Source: Candidatus Leptovillus gracilis
GTDB taxonomy: Bacteria; Chloroflexota; Anaerolineae; Promineifilales; Promineifilaceae
Direction of reading: 5' to 3'
NCBI GenBank assembly: GCA_016716065.1
Contig: JADJXA010000004.1
Span: 186,001 to 250,000 of the forward strand
DNA: 64,000 nt
This document shows, one piece after another, positions 1 to 8,217 of this stretch. The position numbers were made by a program, and so were the translations under genes. The notes below the pieces were generated by a model. That model saw only the letters and a list, made by a program, of their open reading frames with translations. It searched no databases and was not told where the DNA came from. Within the stretch, counting starts at the first letter, position 1, and each line of letters opens with the position of its first letter.

Positions 1-1098
1 CACACCGATGAACTCTTCTTCAAGCTGTTCCGGCGTGACGAAGAGGTGGGAATCGTCTACTGTAAAGCCGCGCACGCGCGTCAGGCCGTTCAACTCGCCG
101 CTTTGCTCATAGCGATAGACTGTGCCAAATTCGGCCAGACGCAGCGGCAAATCGCGGTAGCTGCGCGGTTCACATTTGTAGATTTCGATGTGGTGCGGGC
201 AGTTCATCGGTTTGAGCAGGAATTTTTCATCGTCTACATCAATGGGTGTGTATTGGCTGTCTTTGTAGTAAGGATAATGGCCGCTTGTTATGTATAGTTC
301 TAGCTTGCCAATGTGGGGCGTGATCACCGGCAGGTAGCCCCGTTCTACCTGGGCGCGGCGCAGGAAATTCTCCAACGTTTCGCGCAGGATGGCGCCTTTG
401 GGCAGCCACAGCGGCAGCCCGGAACCCACCAACTGCGAGATGTGGAACAAGCCCAACTGCTTGCCGAGGCGGCGATGGTCGCGGGCTTTAGCCTCTTCCA
501 GGAGCTGTAGATAGTCGTCGAGTTCGGCTTTGCTGGGCCAGGCTGTGCCATAGATGCGCTGCAACTGCGGCCGATTTTCGTCGCCGCGCCAGTAGGCGCC
601 GCTGGCGCGCAGCAGCTTGACGGCGTTGGCCTTTACCTGGCTGGTGTACTTCACATGTGGCCCACGGCATAAATCCACAAAGTCACGCTGGCGGTAGATG
701 CTTACTTCGCTGGTCGGCTCTGTGATGGGGTTGCCCATTTCGTCCACTTTGCCGGCTGCCAACTCGTCAATAAGTTCTAGCTTGTAGGGCTGACCGGCGA
801 AGAAGGCTTTGGCTTCGGCGATGCTCATGCTGGAATGCTCGAAGGGGGCGTTTTTTTTGAGGAGCTGCCGCATACTTTCTTCGATTTTTTCCAGGTCCTC
901 GGGCGAGAACGTTTTGGGCTTGCCGTTTTCGTCTTTGCCCAGGTCAAAATCGTAATAGAAGCCGTCTTCGATGGGCGGACCAATAGCCAGAAGGGCTTCC
1001 GGGTAATGTTCGCGCACGGCCTCGGCCATGACGTGGGCGGCTGAATGACGGATGCGGTACAACTCTGATTGTTCGTAAGGGACTGCTTGTGTTGACAT
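1..1098 (-). CDS. thrS: Threonyl-tRNA synthetase, N-terminal part (3' end outside window)
   Basis: Class II aminoacyl-tRNA synthetase that charges tRNA-Thr; cytoplasmic. The gene runs off the left edge, so about 366 N-terminal residues are seen. Visible marks are the editing-domain motif RHSAAHVMAEAV near residue 16, the RGPHV block of the second editing half, and class II motif 1/2 regions including LKPMNCPHH and RDLPLRLAEFGTVYRYE. The start is an ATG after GGAGAAG. Translation begins almost directly at the editing domain, so the usual N-terminal TGS domain (about 60 residues) is absent. There is no room for it, because a transcription terminator lies only about 60 nt upstream. The T-box leader fits control by uncharged tRNA. 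The family assignment is firm; loss of TGS is read from the sequence and is known in some lineages. Confidence 0.96.
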   Translation of the reverse strand, partial: MSTQAVPYEQSELYRIRHSAAHVMAEAVREHYPEALLAIGPPIEDGFYYDFDLGKDENGKPKTFSPEDLEKIEESMRQLLKKNAPFEHSSMSIAEAKAFFAGQPYKLELIDELAAGKVDEMGNPITEPTSEVSIYRQRDFVDLCRGPHVKYTSQVKANAVKLLRASGAYWRGDENRPQLQRIYGTAWPSKAELDDYLQLLEEAKARDHRRLGKQLGLFHISQLVGSGLPLWLPKGAILRETLENFLRRAQVERGYLPVITPHIGKLELYITSGHYPYYKDSQYTPIDVDDEKFLLKPMNCPHHIEIYKCEPRSYRDLPLRLAEFGTVYRYEQSGELNGLTRVRGFTVDDSHLFVTPEQLEEEFIGV

Positions 1099-1155
1099 GA
1101 TCTTCTCCAATTTCGGATTTTGGATTGCGGCTTTGGTTTGCTGCGCAATCGGCAA

Positions 1156-1193
1156 TAAAAAAGCGCCACAGCCCGTATTGGGGCGATGGCGCT
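1156..1193 (-). terminator. Terminator of the thrS T-box leader
   Basis: Read on the minus strand, AGCGCCA and TGGCGCT pair around an inner GCCC/GGGC stem and are followed by a run of six T. The 5' arm overlaps the T-box antiterminator sequence, as expected for the competing structure. Confidence 0.85.
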
Positions 1194-1500
1194 CGCGGTT
1201 CCACCCAAATTTAGTGCCCAGTGTTCCGTGTTCAGTGTTCTCCTAAACTGGATACTGAATACTGATAACTGGTTACTCTTGTAACGGCCGTTAACGGAGC
1301 CAACCGTATCCCCTTAATAAAGTAAAATTGAGGCAGACTCAAAAGTCTGCCTCTAAAGAGCAAACAGATAGTTTGCCCAAACTTGTTCAGAGGATCACTC
1401 ACGGGGGGTTTTTGTCGCCTGTTAGGGATGAGGGCTTACAGCCTATGGCCCTTCAATCTCTGGCCGCAACCCGGCGATTACTCGTCCCGATCATCGTTTT
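1194..1500 (-). promoter_or_regulatory. T-box riboswitch leader of thrS
   Basis: On the minus strand the conserved T-box sequence GGGTGGAACCGCG (1194-1206) lies directly before a terminator hairpin and thrS. Upstream are a strong hairpin with a 10-bp stem and CAAA loop (1330-1354, the stem III position) and an AGTA/AGAGA-containing region at about 1420-1480 that looks like stem I. This RNA would sense uncharged tRNA-Thr and switch between antiterminator and terminator. The specifier codon could not be assigned with confidence; an ACA in the 3' side of the putative stem I is one candidate. The spacer between stem III and the T-box is long and carries degenerate repeat sequence. Confidence 0.85.
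1210..1282. repeat. Degenerate interspersed repeat in the thrS leader
   Basis: A run of near-repeated words such as CAGTATTCAGTATCCAGT and CACTGAACACGGAACACTG (minus-strand reading) resembles the CGTATTCCG/CGGATTACGG repeats in several other gaps of the window. It sits between stem III and the T-box motif, so it has lengthened the riboswitch linker. Confidence 0.45.
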
Positions 1501-1612
1501 GTGTTGGTAATGATGTATGATGATTATAAAACAGCCGTCAGAGATGTCAAGTTGAAGATGGGGAGAGGGGGAAGACAGACGGCATACGGACTTCGGTTTA
1601 CGGCCGTTAATC

Positions 1613-4006
1613 TTATTCCGGCAGCGTGATGGTGACGGCCGTTTGCAAAACAACATGGTCGGCAACGGCCGTTCCCACCTCATCCACTAGCAGCAGCCGT
1701 TCACCGGTTATCGGGTTGTATAAGCCCACTTCTAACGTGTAGACGCCGGCCGGTGTGTGGGCGGCCACCGGGATGGCATACTTGTCTACAATCACTTCGT
1801 CCGGTCGCCAGGTGGAGGTGGGGCGACGGCCGTTCACCGGCTCGTTGTCTTGCTGCCCCCACAAAAAGTTGCCTGTTTCCGCGTTGTACACGTCACCCAA
1901 CAGATGTGTAAAGACCTTGTACTGCCCGGTGATGGGCTGGTCGGTTTGCCAATACAATGTCAGGTCAACTGCGCCGCCGGGCACGGCCGTTGTCGTTTCT
2001 ACATCATAACCCACCAGGCTGATGCCGTTGGCAAAGGGCGCGTCTAAGGGGTGGCTAATCGTCACATCTGCCGGGTCCACAAAGCCCAGGTTGCGCTGTT
2101 GTATAGTGATGTGGGCAAACCGCTCCATATCCCCACCGCAGTTCAGCATATAAAACGAATAATGTCCCGACGGCATTTCCAGTGGCAGCGTAAATAGCGC
2201 TTCTTTGCGAATCAGGCCGGTTTCGGAGGTGGCGTCATCCGGCGTCAGGCGCGTCAGGCCATCGGCCCAGGAACGGCCGGTGCGGTCAATCAGGCCAATT
2301 TCCATGGTGTGGCTCTCGTCGGCCACGCGCCAATCGCGGTAAAAGTAAAAACCCATGCGGATGGTGTCGCCGCTGCGATAAGTTCCAGACGGCAGATCGT
2401 AACCGATGAAGTGCATGGCTGTCTTGACTACCGCAAAGGTCTCGAATTGGGGCGCCGCGCCGGCAGCGACAACCCGCGCCGTTTCGGCCCGCTCTGGTGT
2501 GCGGGCGTAAAAGCGCAGCGCCTTGTCACCAAAATTGTATTCAGACACGGCCACCGCCTGTTCTGCCAGCCACGCCGGCACATATCCCTGGGGGTCGGTC
2601 ACGCCGCCATACGGGGTGATGGCTAACCAGACGCCTTCACTGTCTTGCCAGATGGGCGCCAGGTAGTTGACGGCCGTTTCCGGGGTCATCTGCCACAGGT
2701 GGGGCAGCCCGGCCCACGCGCCGGGATAATGGTAGGCAAAAATCGGCCAGTCGGGGTCGCTGTACAGGATGACGGCGTCGTTTTCATGGGCGTAAGCGCG
2801 CAAGGTGGCGGCCAGTGATTTGTAATCGTCCAGGCGGATACGGCCGTCGTAATAGCCGCGCATCCCCACCAGCGACACGCCCACCACCGCCGCGCCCAGA
2901 GCGGCAGCCAGCGGCCAGCGACGGCCGCTGCCCAGCCGCCCCAATCCCCAGGCCAGCAAAATCACGTAATAGCCGGTGAAAATAACCAGATAGCGTGGAT
3001 CAAACGGCGGCGCATACGCCCCCACCTTGGGCAGAGTCACATAAACGACGACGCCCAGCGGAATGAGCAGCCCGCTGAGAAACAGTGTCACATCGCGGGC
3101 CATACGCCAGCGCCCCATGCGCCCATCGTGACGGGCGTGGTGGACGAGGGTGAAAACGGCCGTGCCAAACACCGCCAGCACCGGCAGCGTCAGCCGGGCA
3201 TACAACTCCACATTCAACGGAATACCCGTCACCAACACCGTCCAATAAATCTTCAGGAAGTCCGCCACAGCAATCGGCGTTGCCGACGATGTGCTGAGGA
3301 AACCGGGCAGGGCATAAACCAGCCATGCCCCCACAATGAGCAAAATCACCAACTGCGCCGCGCCCCAGGCCCACAAGGTTTTGCGTCGCTGGCGCGCGCG
3401 CCACAGCACCCACAACCAGGCCAGGTTAATCGCCAGCGGGATCGGGAAAAAGAGGTAGAGAGTCAGCAGTCCGGCCGTCATGCAGCCGCTGTACAACACA
3501 TAATCGGCCAGCTTGCCGCGTTCCCAGACGCGCCGCGCCGCCCACGTGCCCAGCGCCGCCAGGAACCCGGCCAGGGCATACATCCGTATCTCCTGCGACC
3601 AGACAATGTGGAAACGGCTGGTCGCCAGGAACAGCGCCGCCAGCAAACCCACCCGCCAGCCGCCCACCGACCGCCCCAACAGGTAAACGGCGGCAATCGT
3701 CAGGCTGCCGAAAACGACTGACAGCGACCGCAGCGCAAATTCACTGTCGCCGCTGGCGGCGCGCCACAAGTGCAGCAGCCCGAAGTAAAGCGGCGGATGC
3801 ACATCGTGGCCGGTCTGGTAAACAATAGCGGCCAGAGATTGGCGGGCAACCCATATTGACCAGCCTTCGTCCCACCACAGAGCGCGGTCGCCGACGCGAT
3901 GCAGGCGCAGGGCAAAGGATAACAACAGAATACCCACCATCAGCCAGCGCCAGGCTTGCGGATGCTGCCAGAGTGTGCGAATGTGGTGGAGCGGCTCCAG
4001 TTTCAT
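1613..4006 (-). CDS. GT-C family membrane glycosyltransferase (PMT_2/ArnT-like)
   Basis: Predicted polyprenyl-phosphate-sugar-dependent glycosyltransferase in the cytoplasmic membrane, 797 residues. The first membrane segment (about residues 20-36) is followed by an acidic loop motif WWDEGWS, the metal/catalytic aspartate region of the GT-39/GT-83-type fold, and then by HDVHPPLYF. About eleven hydrophobic helices follow to roughly residue 400. From about residue 500 the protein is soluble and beta-rich, ending in a sandwich-like domain with repeated 'GHYSFYMLNC' and 'AGVYTLEVGLYN' type strands. This two-part layout is common in Chloroflexota and Anaerolineae envelope proteins. The acceptor and sugar cannot be told from sequence. 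The gene stands alone. The C-terminal coding region contains many copies of ACGGCCGT. Confidence 0.85.
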   Translation of the reverse strand: MKLEPLHHIRTLWQHPQAWRWLMVGILLLSFALRLHRVGDRALWWDEGWSIWVARQSLAAIVYQTGHDVHPPLYFGLLHLWRAASGDSEFALRSLSVVFGSLTIAAVYLLGRSVGGWRVGLLAALFLATSRFHIVWSQEIRMYALAGFLAALGTWAARRVWERGKLADYVLYSGCMTAGLLTLYLFFPIPLAINLAWLWVLWRARQRRKTLWAWGAAQLVILLIVGAWLVYALPGFLSTSSATPIAVADFLKIYWTVLVTGIPLNVELYARLTLPVLAVFGTAVFTLVHHARHDGRMGRWRMARDVTLFLSGLLIPLGVVVYVTLPKVGAYAPPFDPRYLVIFTGYYVILLAWGLGRLGSGRRWPLAAALGAAVVGVSLVGMRGYYDGRIRLDDYKSLAATLRAYAHENDAVILYSDPDWPIFAYHYPGAWAGLPHLWQMTPETAVNYLAPIWQDSEGVWLAITPYGGVTDPQGYVPAWLAEQAVAVSEYNFGDKALRFYARTPERAETARVVAAGAAPQFETFAVVKTAMHFIGYDLPSGTYRSGDTIRMGFYFYRDWRVADESHTMEIGLIDRTGRSWADGLTRLTPDDATSETGLIRKEALFTLPLEMPSGHYSFYMLNCGGDMERFAHITIQQRNLGFVDPADVTISHPLDAPFANGISLVGYDVETTTAVPGGAVDLTLYWQTDQPITGQYKVFTHLLGDVYNAETGNFLWGQQDNEPVNGRRPTSTWRPDEVIVDKYAIPVAAHTPAGVYTLEVGLYNPITGERLLLVDEVGTAVADHVVLQTAVTITLPE

Positions 4007-4615
4007 AGGATGGTATTAAATACCAACCGGCATGATTCGTCAAAGCCACATATGCAAGGGATTGGAGAAGATGATGTTTCATTAATTGAAACATACCCTT
4101 TTCCGGCATGGTTCATTCCAGGCGATATTGTGCTTTACAAATTTGGCAAGCGCGTCATGCTGAGGTCCCCGAAGCATCCCCCTCCTCTGGCGGGAGCGGG
4201 ATGCTTCGCTCCGAAGACTCCGCTCAGCATGACAACGCAGCGCAAATTTGTAAAGAAGATGTCTTGCTTGATGAACCATGCCCCCTTTCCGAATCGTTCT
4301 TTGGGCGATTGGGAAAATCGCCCTACAATTACCTGACAAAACTGTTTTATAGTGGCAAAGGTCATCATCTGACACTTTTGTCACTTTGTCAGATGTTGCC
4401 TTGTCAGGTATAGACAGCGATAACGAGGTTACACAGGATGACGATGATTTCCACCACCGCCCAGCGTCGTTATGGTTTGGGCAAACAGGGCCGTTGGACC
4501 GGTCGGCGCGGGCGCGGCTGCGAAGCCTCCACATTGTTGAAGCCATTCAGATGAATCCACTGGAAAAAGGTCACGCAGAGGCGCACAGTTACCAGAGAAA
4601 AAACCCCCTTTCCCC
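4007..4615. other. Intergenic region with inverted repeats, no clear gene
   Basis: This 609-bp gap holds a long imperfect palindrome (4105-4282, listed separately) and a small perfect hairpin CATCTGACA/TGTCAGATG (4366-4395). A short reading frame of about 38 codons starting near 4438 is Arg/Gly-rich, has no recognisable features and is not called. The gap separates the divergent glycosyltransferase and the 151-residue protein gene, so promoters for both should lie here. I could not place them reliably. Confidence 0.5.
4105..4282. repeat. Long imperfect palindrome, MITE-like element
   Basis: Outer arms GGCATGGTTCAT (4105-4116) and ATGAACCATGCC (4271-4282) are perfect inverted repeats. A second pair, CTTTACAAATTTG (4133-4145) and CAAATTTGTAAAG (4243-4255), is nested inside. 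The centre contains another inverted pair based on GTCATGCTGAG / CTCAGCATGAC and GAAGCATCCC / GGGATGCTTC. The whole 178 bp can fold into one long hairpin. It has no coding capacity. It could be a miniature mobile element or a structured repeat. Confidence 0.7.
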
Positions 4616-5071
4616 ATGACCCCACTTTCACGCAACAAATTCCTGCAAACCTTACCGGGTGTGGTGGTTCCCAACCTGCCGGTCCACCTGCAAGGATTTC
4701 AATCGCGGCAGATGTGGAGCTGGCTGATGCAGTTCCACTATGGTGAGCCGCGCCTTCATTACGAGGTTTCGCCGGTCAGACGGGGTGGGTGGGAGTTGGG
4801 TTTCCATTTTGAGGCCAAAGACAAAAACCTGAACCGGCTGCTGCTGAACGGTTTTCGCCGCCACCTGTTCGAGATTAAAGACACTTTGGGTGAAAGCATC
4901 GAGGCAGAGATGTGGGACCAGGGCTGGACCAAAATCTACGAAGTCTATCCGGACGCCGACTTAACCACCGGCTACCAGGGGCAGATCGGCCGTCGTCTGG
5001 CGGACATCATCATTTGCCTCCATCCCATTTTTATAGATCTGCGCAATACGATTGCCCTTGTGCGCGGCTGA
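4616..5071 (+). CDS. Conserved-looking small protein of unknown function
   Basis: A 151-residue soluble protein with no signal peptide or membrane segment. It has a mixed composition, with many aromatic residues and the words WELGFHFEAKDKNLNRLL and EAEMWDQGWTKIYEV. I do not recognise the family. Codon use and composition match the surroundings, and it does not overlap a better frame, so it is likely real. It is convergent with sbcC, with 24 bp between the stops. The start is the first ATG; no strong ribosome-binding site is visible. Confidence 0.65.
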   Translation: MTPLSRNKFLQTLPGVVVPNLPVHLQGFQSRQMWSWLMQFHYGEPRLHYEVSPVRRGGWELGFHFEAKDKNLNRLLLNGFRRHLFEIKDTLGESIEAEMWDQGWTKIYEVYPDADLTTGYQGQIGRRLADIIICLHPIFIDLRNTIALVRG

Positions 5072-5095
5072 TGGCTTCCTTTCCAGGAGCCACCT

Positions 5096-8089
5096 TTAGG
5101 TGACAGCAATTGCCGAGCCAACGGCCGTCTTCGTCACTTCAATGCGCGTGGGGAAAGCGTCGCGCAGCTCATCAATGTGGGTGATGATCAGGATACGGGC
5201 AAAATCGTCCTGGATGGTGTTGATGGCTTCTACCAGCCGTTGCCGCCCGTTGGGGTCCTGGCTGCCAAAGCCTTCGTCAATCACCAGCGTTTGCAGCCGC
5301 GCCCCGGCGCGCCGGGCCAACAACTGCGACAGCGCCAGCCGCACGGCAAAATTCACCCGGAACTGTTCGCCGCCGCTGTAATTGTCATACGGCCGTTCCC
5401 CTGCCCCATCCAAAATGCGAATATCCAGCGTCTCCGCCAGGGCGTCGCGGCTTTTGAGCTGCTTTTGCGTCTCAAAAAAGACGCGCATGTCGCCACCGGT
5501 CAATCGTTCCAGCAGTTCGTTGGCCCGTTCTTCAATTTCCGGCAGCGCCTGTTCAATCAACAACGCCTGCACGCCATCACGCCCGCACGCCTTTTCCAGC
5601 AATTTTAGCCGCTGGATGTGCAGCGTTTTTTCGGCGCGCACGGCCGTTAACTGCTCCCGGCGCGCCCGCAAATCGTCCAGCACAGCCAACCGCTGCTGCG
5701 CCGCACCCACCTGGCGGTTGGCGGCAATTTCCTCCTCGCGCAGTTGAAAGACCTCGTCTTCCAAAGCGCGTAAATCGCCGCTGTCGCTTTGCAGTTCAGT
5801 CAGGCGAGACACGGCCGTTTCCCGCTGCTGTGTCAGGTCGGTGACGGTTTGCTGCTGCTGCGCCACCTGATTTGCCAGGTCGGCCAGGGTGCTTTCCAGC
5901 GGTTTTACCGCCGCCTGGGCTTGCTGCAGCGCTTCCCGCCGCGCCGGTGCGCCGGACAATTCAGCACACGCCGCCTTCGCCGCCTGATGGGCCGCTGCGT
6001 CGTAGCCCACCTGCGCCAACTGTTCGTCCAACTTCTGTAATTCTGTTTGGGCTTCTGTTGCGTAATCTTCCTGCTGCAATCTGGCTTGCGTTTCGGTCAG
6101 GGCCGCCTGCCCTGCGCCTTCCCACTCGGACAGCAGCCGGTCAATCTCTGTCAGGCGCGCTTCGGCGTTGGCCGCCGTTTTTTGCTGTGTTTGCTGCTCT
6201 TTCTCCAACGACTCTTTGGCATGGCTGGCCGAACTCAGCGCCTGGACCTGCTGTTTTTGGGCATCAAGAACGGCCGTATCCGCCACCTTCGGCGCTAATT
6301 CAGCCAACTGCGCCTGCCCGCCCATCGCCCAATCTGCCAGCGACTGCGCAATTTCTGCCAGCCGCGCTTCGGCTTTGTGCAGTCGCTGCTGCTGCGCCTG
6401 CTGGTCCCGTTCCAGGCGCGGCTTCTGCTTCAATTTCTGCTCCAGGTCGGCCGCTTCGGCCGTCAGCGCCTCGATGCGCCCCTTGTTGGCCCGGAAACGG
6501 TCGGCTGCTTCTTTGCCTTCCGCTTCCAGTTCGGCCAGCACTGTCTGGCGGTGGGTTTGGCTGAGGGGCTGGCCGCACAGGGGGCAGTCGCCGCCAATCT
6601 CTTCTTGCAGCCGGTCCAGGCGGTCGCGCAATTTGTTCATGCTGTTCATCAGGCGCGGCTGTTCGGCTTGCAAGCTGTCTAGTTCTGCCCTGGCGATGGC
6701 GTAGCGCTGGTTGTCGCTGCTGGCGAGGGTCAGTTCGGCTGTTAGCTGGCTCAGGCTGGCTTCGGCCTGGGCGCGGTTGGTGGCAACGGCCGTTTGCTCT
6801 TCTACCAGCGCCGCCACCTTGCGCGCCTCGGTTTGCAGGCGGGTTTGTTCCTTCAGCAGCGCCTGCTGTTCCGATTCTAATCGCTGCAATTCGGCGCGGG
6901 CTTCGTGCCAGGCCGTTACCTGCTGCGTCAGCCCGGCCAATTCCACGCCGATGGCCGCCAGCCGGGAGTGGCTCTCGGTCAGGTGGGTGGCGATGGTGGC
7001 CCGTTCGCCGCGGGCGGCTTCGCTTTTGACGCGTTGGTTTTCTAGCTCGCGCTGGCGCTGTTCCAGCCGGCTGCGTTCTTGGGTGATGGTTAGCTCGAAC
7101 GGCCGTTTCTGCCCTAGCAGTTTGTGGTAGTCGTCGGCGCGGCTCTGCCAGTCTTGCAGAGCTGCCTGAGCCTGTTCATAGGCGGCGAAGGCGGCGCTGA
7201 TGGTCTCGGCCTCAGCCAAAATCGCTGCGTAGTTGGCGCGTTCGGTCTGGCGCTGGCTTTGGGTTTTGTGCAGATCGGCCAGGGTGCGTTGGGCGCGGGC
7301 CAGGTTGGCGGCCAGGTTGTTGACCATTTCTTGCTGCTGCTGCACGGCCGTTTCCGCGCGGCGGAGGTGGATGAGCAGCTTTTCCTTGTCGGCCAGGCGT
7401 TCAGCGATGGTTTGCCGGGCAGCCTGGGTGGTCGCCAGGGCGGCGGCGCGGCTGCTTTCTTCGCTCAACTCGGCGTCAATGTCGCCCAACTGTCCATCTA
7501 CCAGCAGCAGCTCCGATTCGGCCGACTTGCGCCGCTCGGTGGCCGCTTCTTTGTATTGGTCCCACTGGCTGACGCCCAACAAATCGGCCAGGATTTCTTT
7601 GCGGCGACCAGGAGTTTTGGTGGTGAACTCGTCGGCTTTGCCTTGCAGCAGGAAGCTGGCGTTGATGAAGGTATCGTAGTTCATGCGCAGCAGTTCGATG
7701 ACGGCCGTTTCTGTTTCACGCACTTTACTTTCACTGAGAGTTTTCCACTTGCCCTGGTTCAGATCGCCCTCGGCCAGCATCAGCAGTTCCAACTGGGTAG
7801 CTTTGCCCGGCCGTTTACGGCGGATGACACGGTAGGTGCTGTCTTCCAGGGCAAAGGTGAAACGCACCTCGGCGGCGCTTTCGTCCAGGGTGGCGCGCCG
7901 GTTCACCAGATCGTCGTCGCTTTTGCTGCGGGCTTTGCCAAACAGCGCCCAGGTGATGCTGTCTAGAATGCTGGATTTACCCGCGCCGTTGGCCCCGGAG
8001 ATGCAGGCCAGGTGGATGCCGTTGAAATCGAGAACGGCCGTGTCGCGGTAAGAGAGAAAGTTGGTCAGTTCCAGACGGAGTGGAATCAT
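5096..8089 (-). CDS. sbcC: SbcC/Rad50-type exonuclease subunit
   Basis: Large ATPase subunit of the SbcCD nuclease, which processes DNA hairpins and ends. The 997-residue protein has the full family layout: N-terminal half-ATPase with Walker A GANGAGKSS at about residue 35 and the FLQGKADEF motif. Two very long Gln/Ala/Glu/Leu-rich coiled coils flank a central zinc hook CPLCGQPL near residue 510. The C-terminal half-ATPase carries the signature YSGGEQFRVNFAVRLAL and Walker B LVIDEGFG. Length is normal for the family. The partner nuclease gene sbcD is not adjacent. The upstream gap is filled by a repeat. Confidence 0.95.
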   Translation of the reverse strand: MIPLRLELTNFLSYRDTAVLDFNGIHLACISGANGAGKSSILDSITWALFGKARSKSDDDLVNRRATLDESAAEVRFTFALEDSTYRVIRRKRPGKATQLELLMLAEGDLNQGKWKTLSESKVRETETAVIELLRMNYDTFINASFLLQGKADEFTTKTPGRRKEILADLLGVSQWDQYKEAATERRKSAESELLLVDGQLGDIDAELSEESSRAAALATTQAARQTIAERLADKEKLLIHLRRAETAVQQQQEMVNNLAANLARAQRTLADLHKTQSQRQTERANYAAILAEAETISAAFAAYEQAQAALQDWQSRADDYHKLLGQKRPFELTITQERSRLEQRQRELENQRVKSEAARGERATIATHLTESHSRLAAIGVELAGLTQQVTAWHEARAELQRLESEQQALLKEQTRLQTEARKVAALVEEQTAVATNRAQAEASLSQLTAELTLASSDNQRYAIARAELDSLQAEQPRLMNSMNKLRDRLDRLQEEIGGDCPLCGQPLSQTHRQTVLAELEAEGKEAADRFRANKGRIEALTAEAADLEQKLKQKPRLERDQQAQQQRLHKAEARLAEIAQSLADWAMGGQAQLAELAPKVADTAVLDAQKQQVQALSSASHAKESLEKEQQTQQKTAANAEARLTEIDRLLSEWEGAGQAALTETQARLQQEDYATEAQTELQKLDEQLAQVGYDAAAHQAAKAACAELSGAPARREALQQAQAAVKPLESTLADLANQVAQQQQTVTDLTQQRETAVSRLTELQSDSGDLRALEDEVFQLREEEIAANRQVGAAQQRLAVLDDLRARREQLTAVRAEKTLHIQRLKLLEKACGRDGVQALLIEQALPEIEERANELLERLTGGDMRVFFETQKQLKSRDALAETLDIRILDGAGERPYDNYSGGEQFRVNFAVRLALSQLLARRAGARLQTLVIDEGFGSQDPNGRQRLVEAINTIQDDFARILIITHIDELRDAFPTRIEVTKTAVGSAIAVT

Positions 8090-8103
8090 GGTTGCTCCTG
8101 GTC

Positions 8104-8217
8104 AATCGGTGTTACGGAATACGGGTTACGTATTCCGTATTCCGTTTCCGTGTTCCGTATTCAGTAGGACGCCACCGTTGGCAAGCGCCAACGGATTACG
8201 GATTACGGATTACGGCT
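8104..8217. repeat. Interspersed CGTATTCCG/CGGATTACGG repeat
   Basis: Tandem copies of GTATTCCGT-type words on one side and ACGGATTACGGATTACGG on the other form opposed arms around a CGTTGGCAAGCGCCAACG hairpin. The element runs into the 3' end of the neighbouring peptidase gene. It is related to the repeats at 12934, 14233, 54013 and 63569. Confidence 0.65.
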
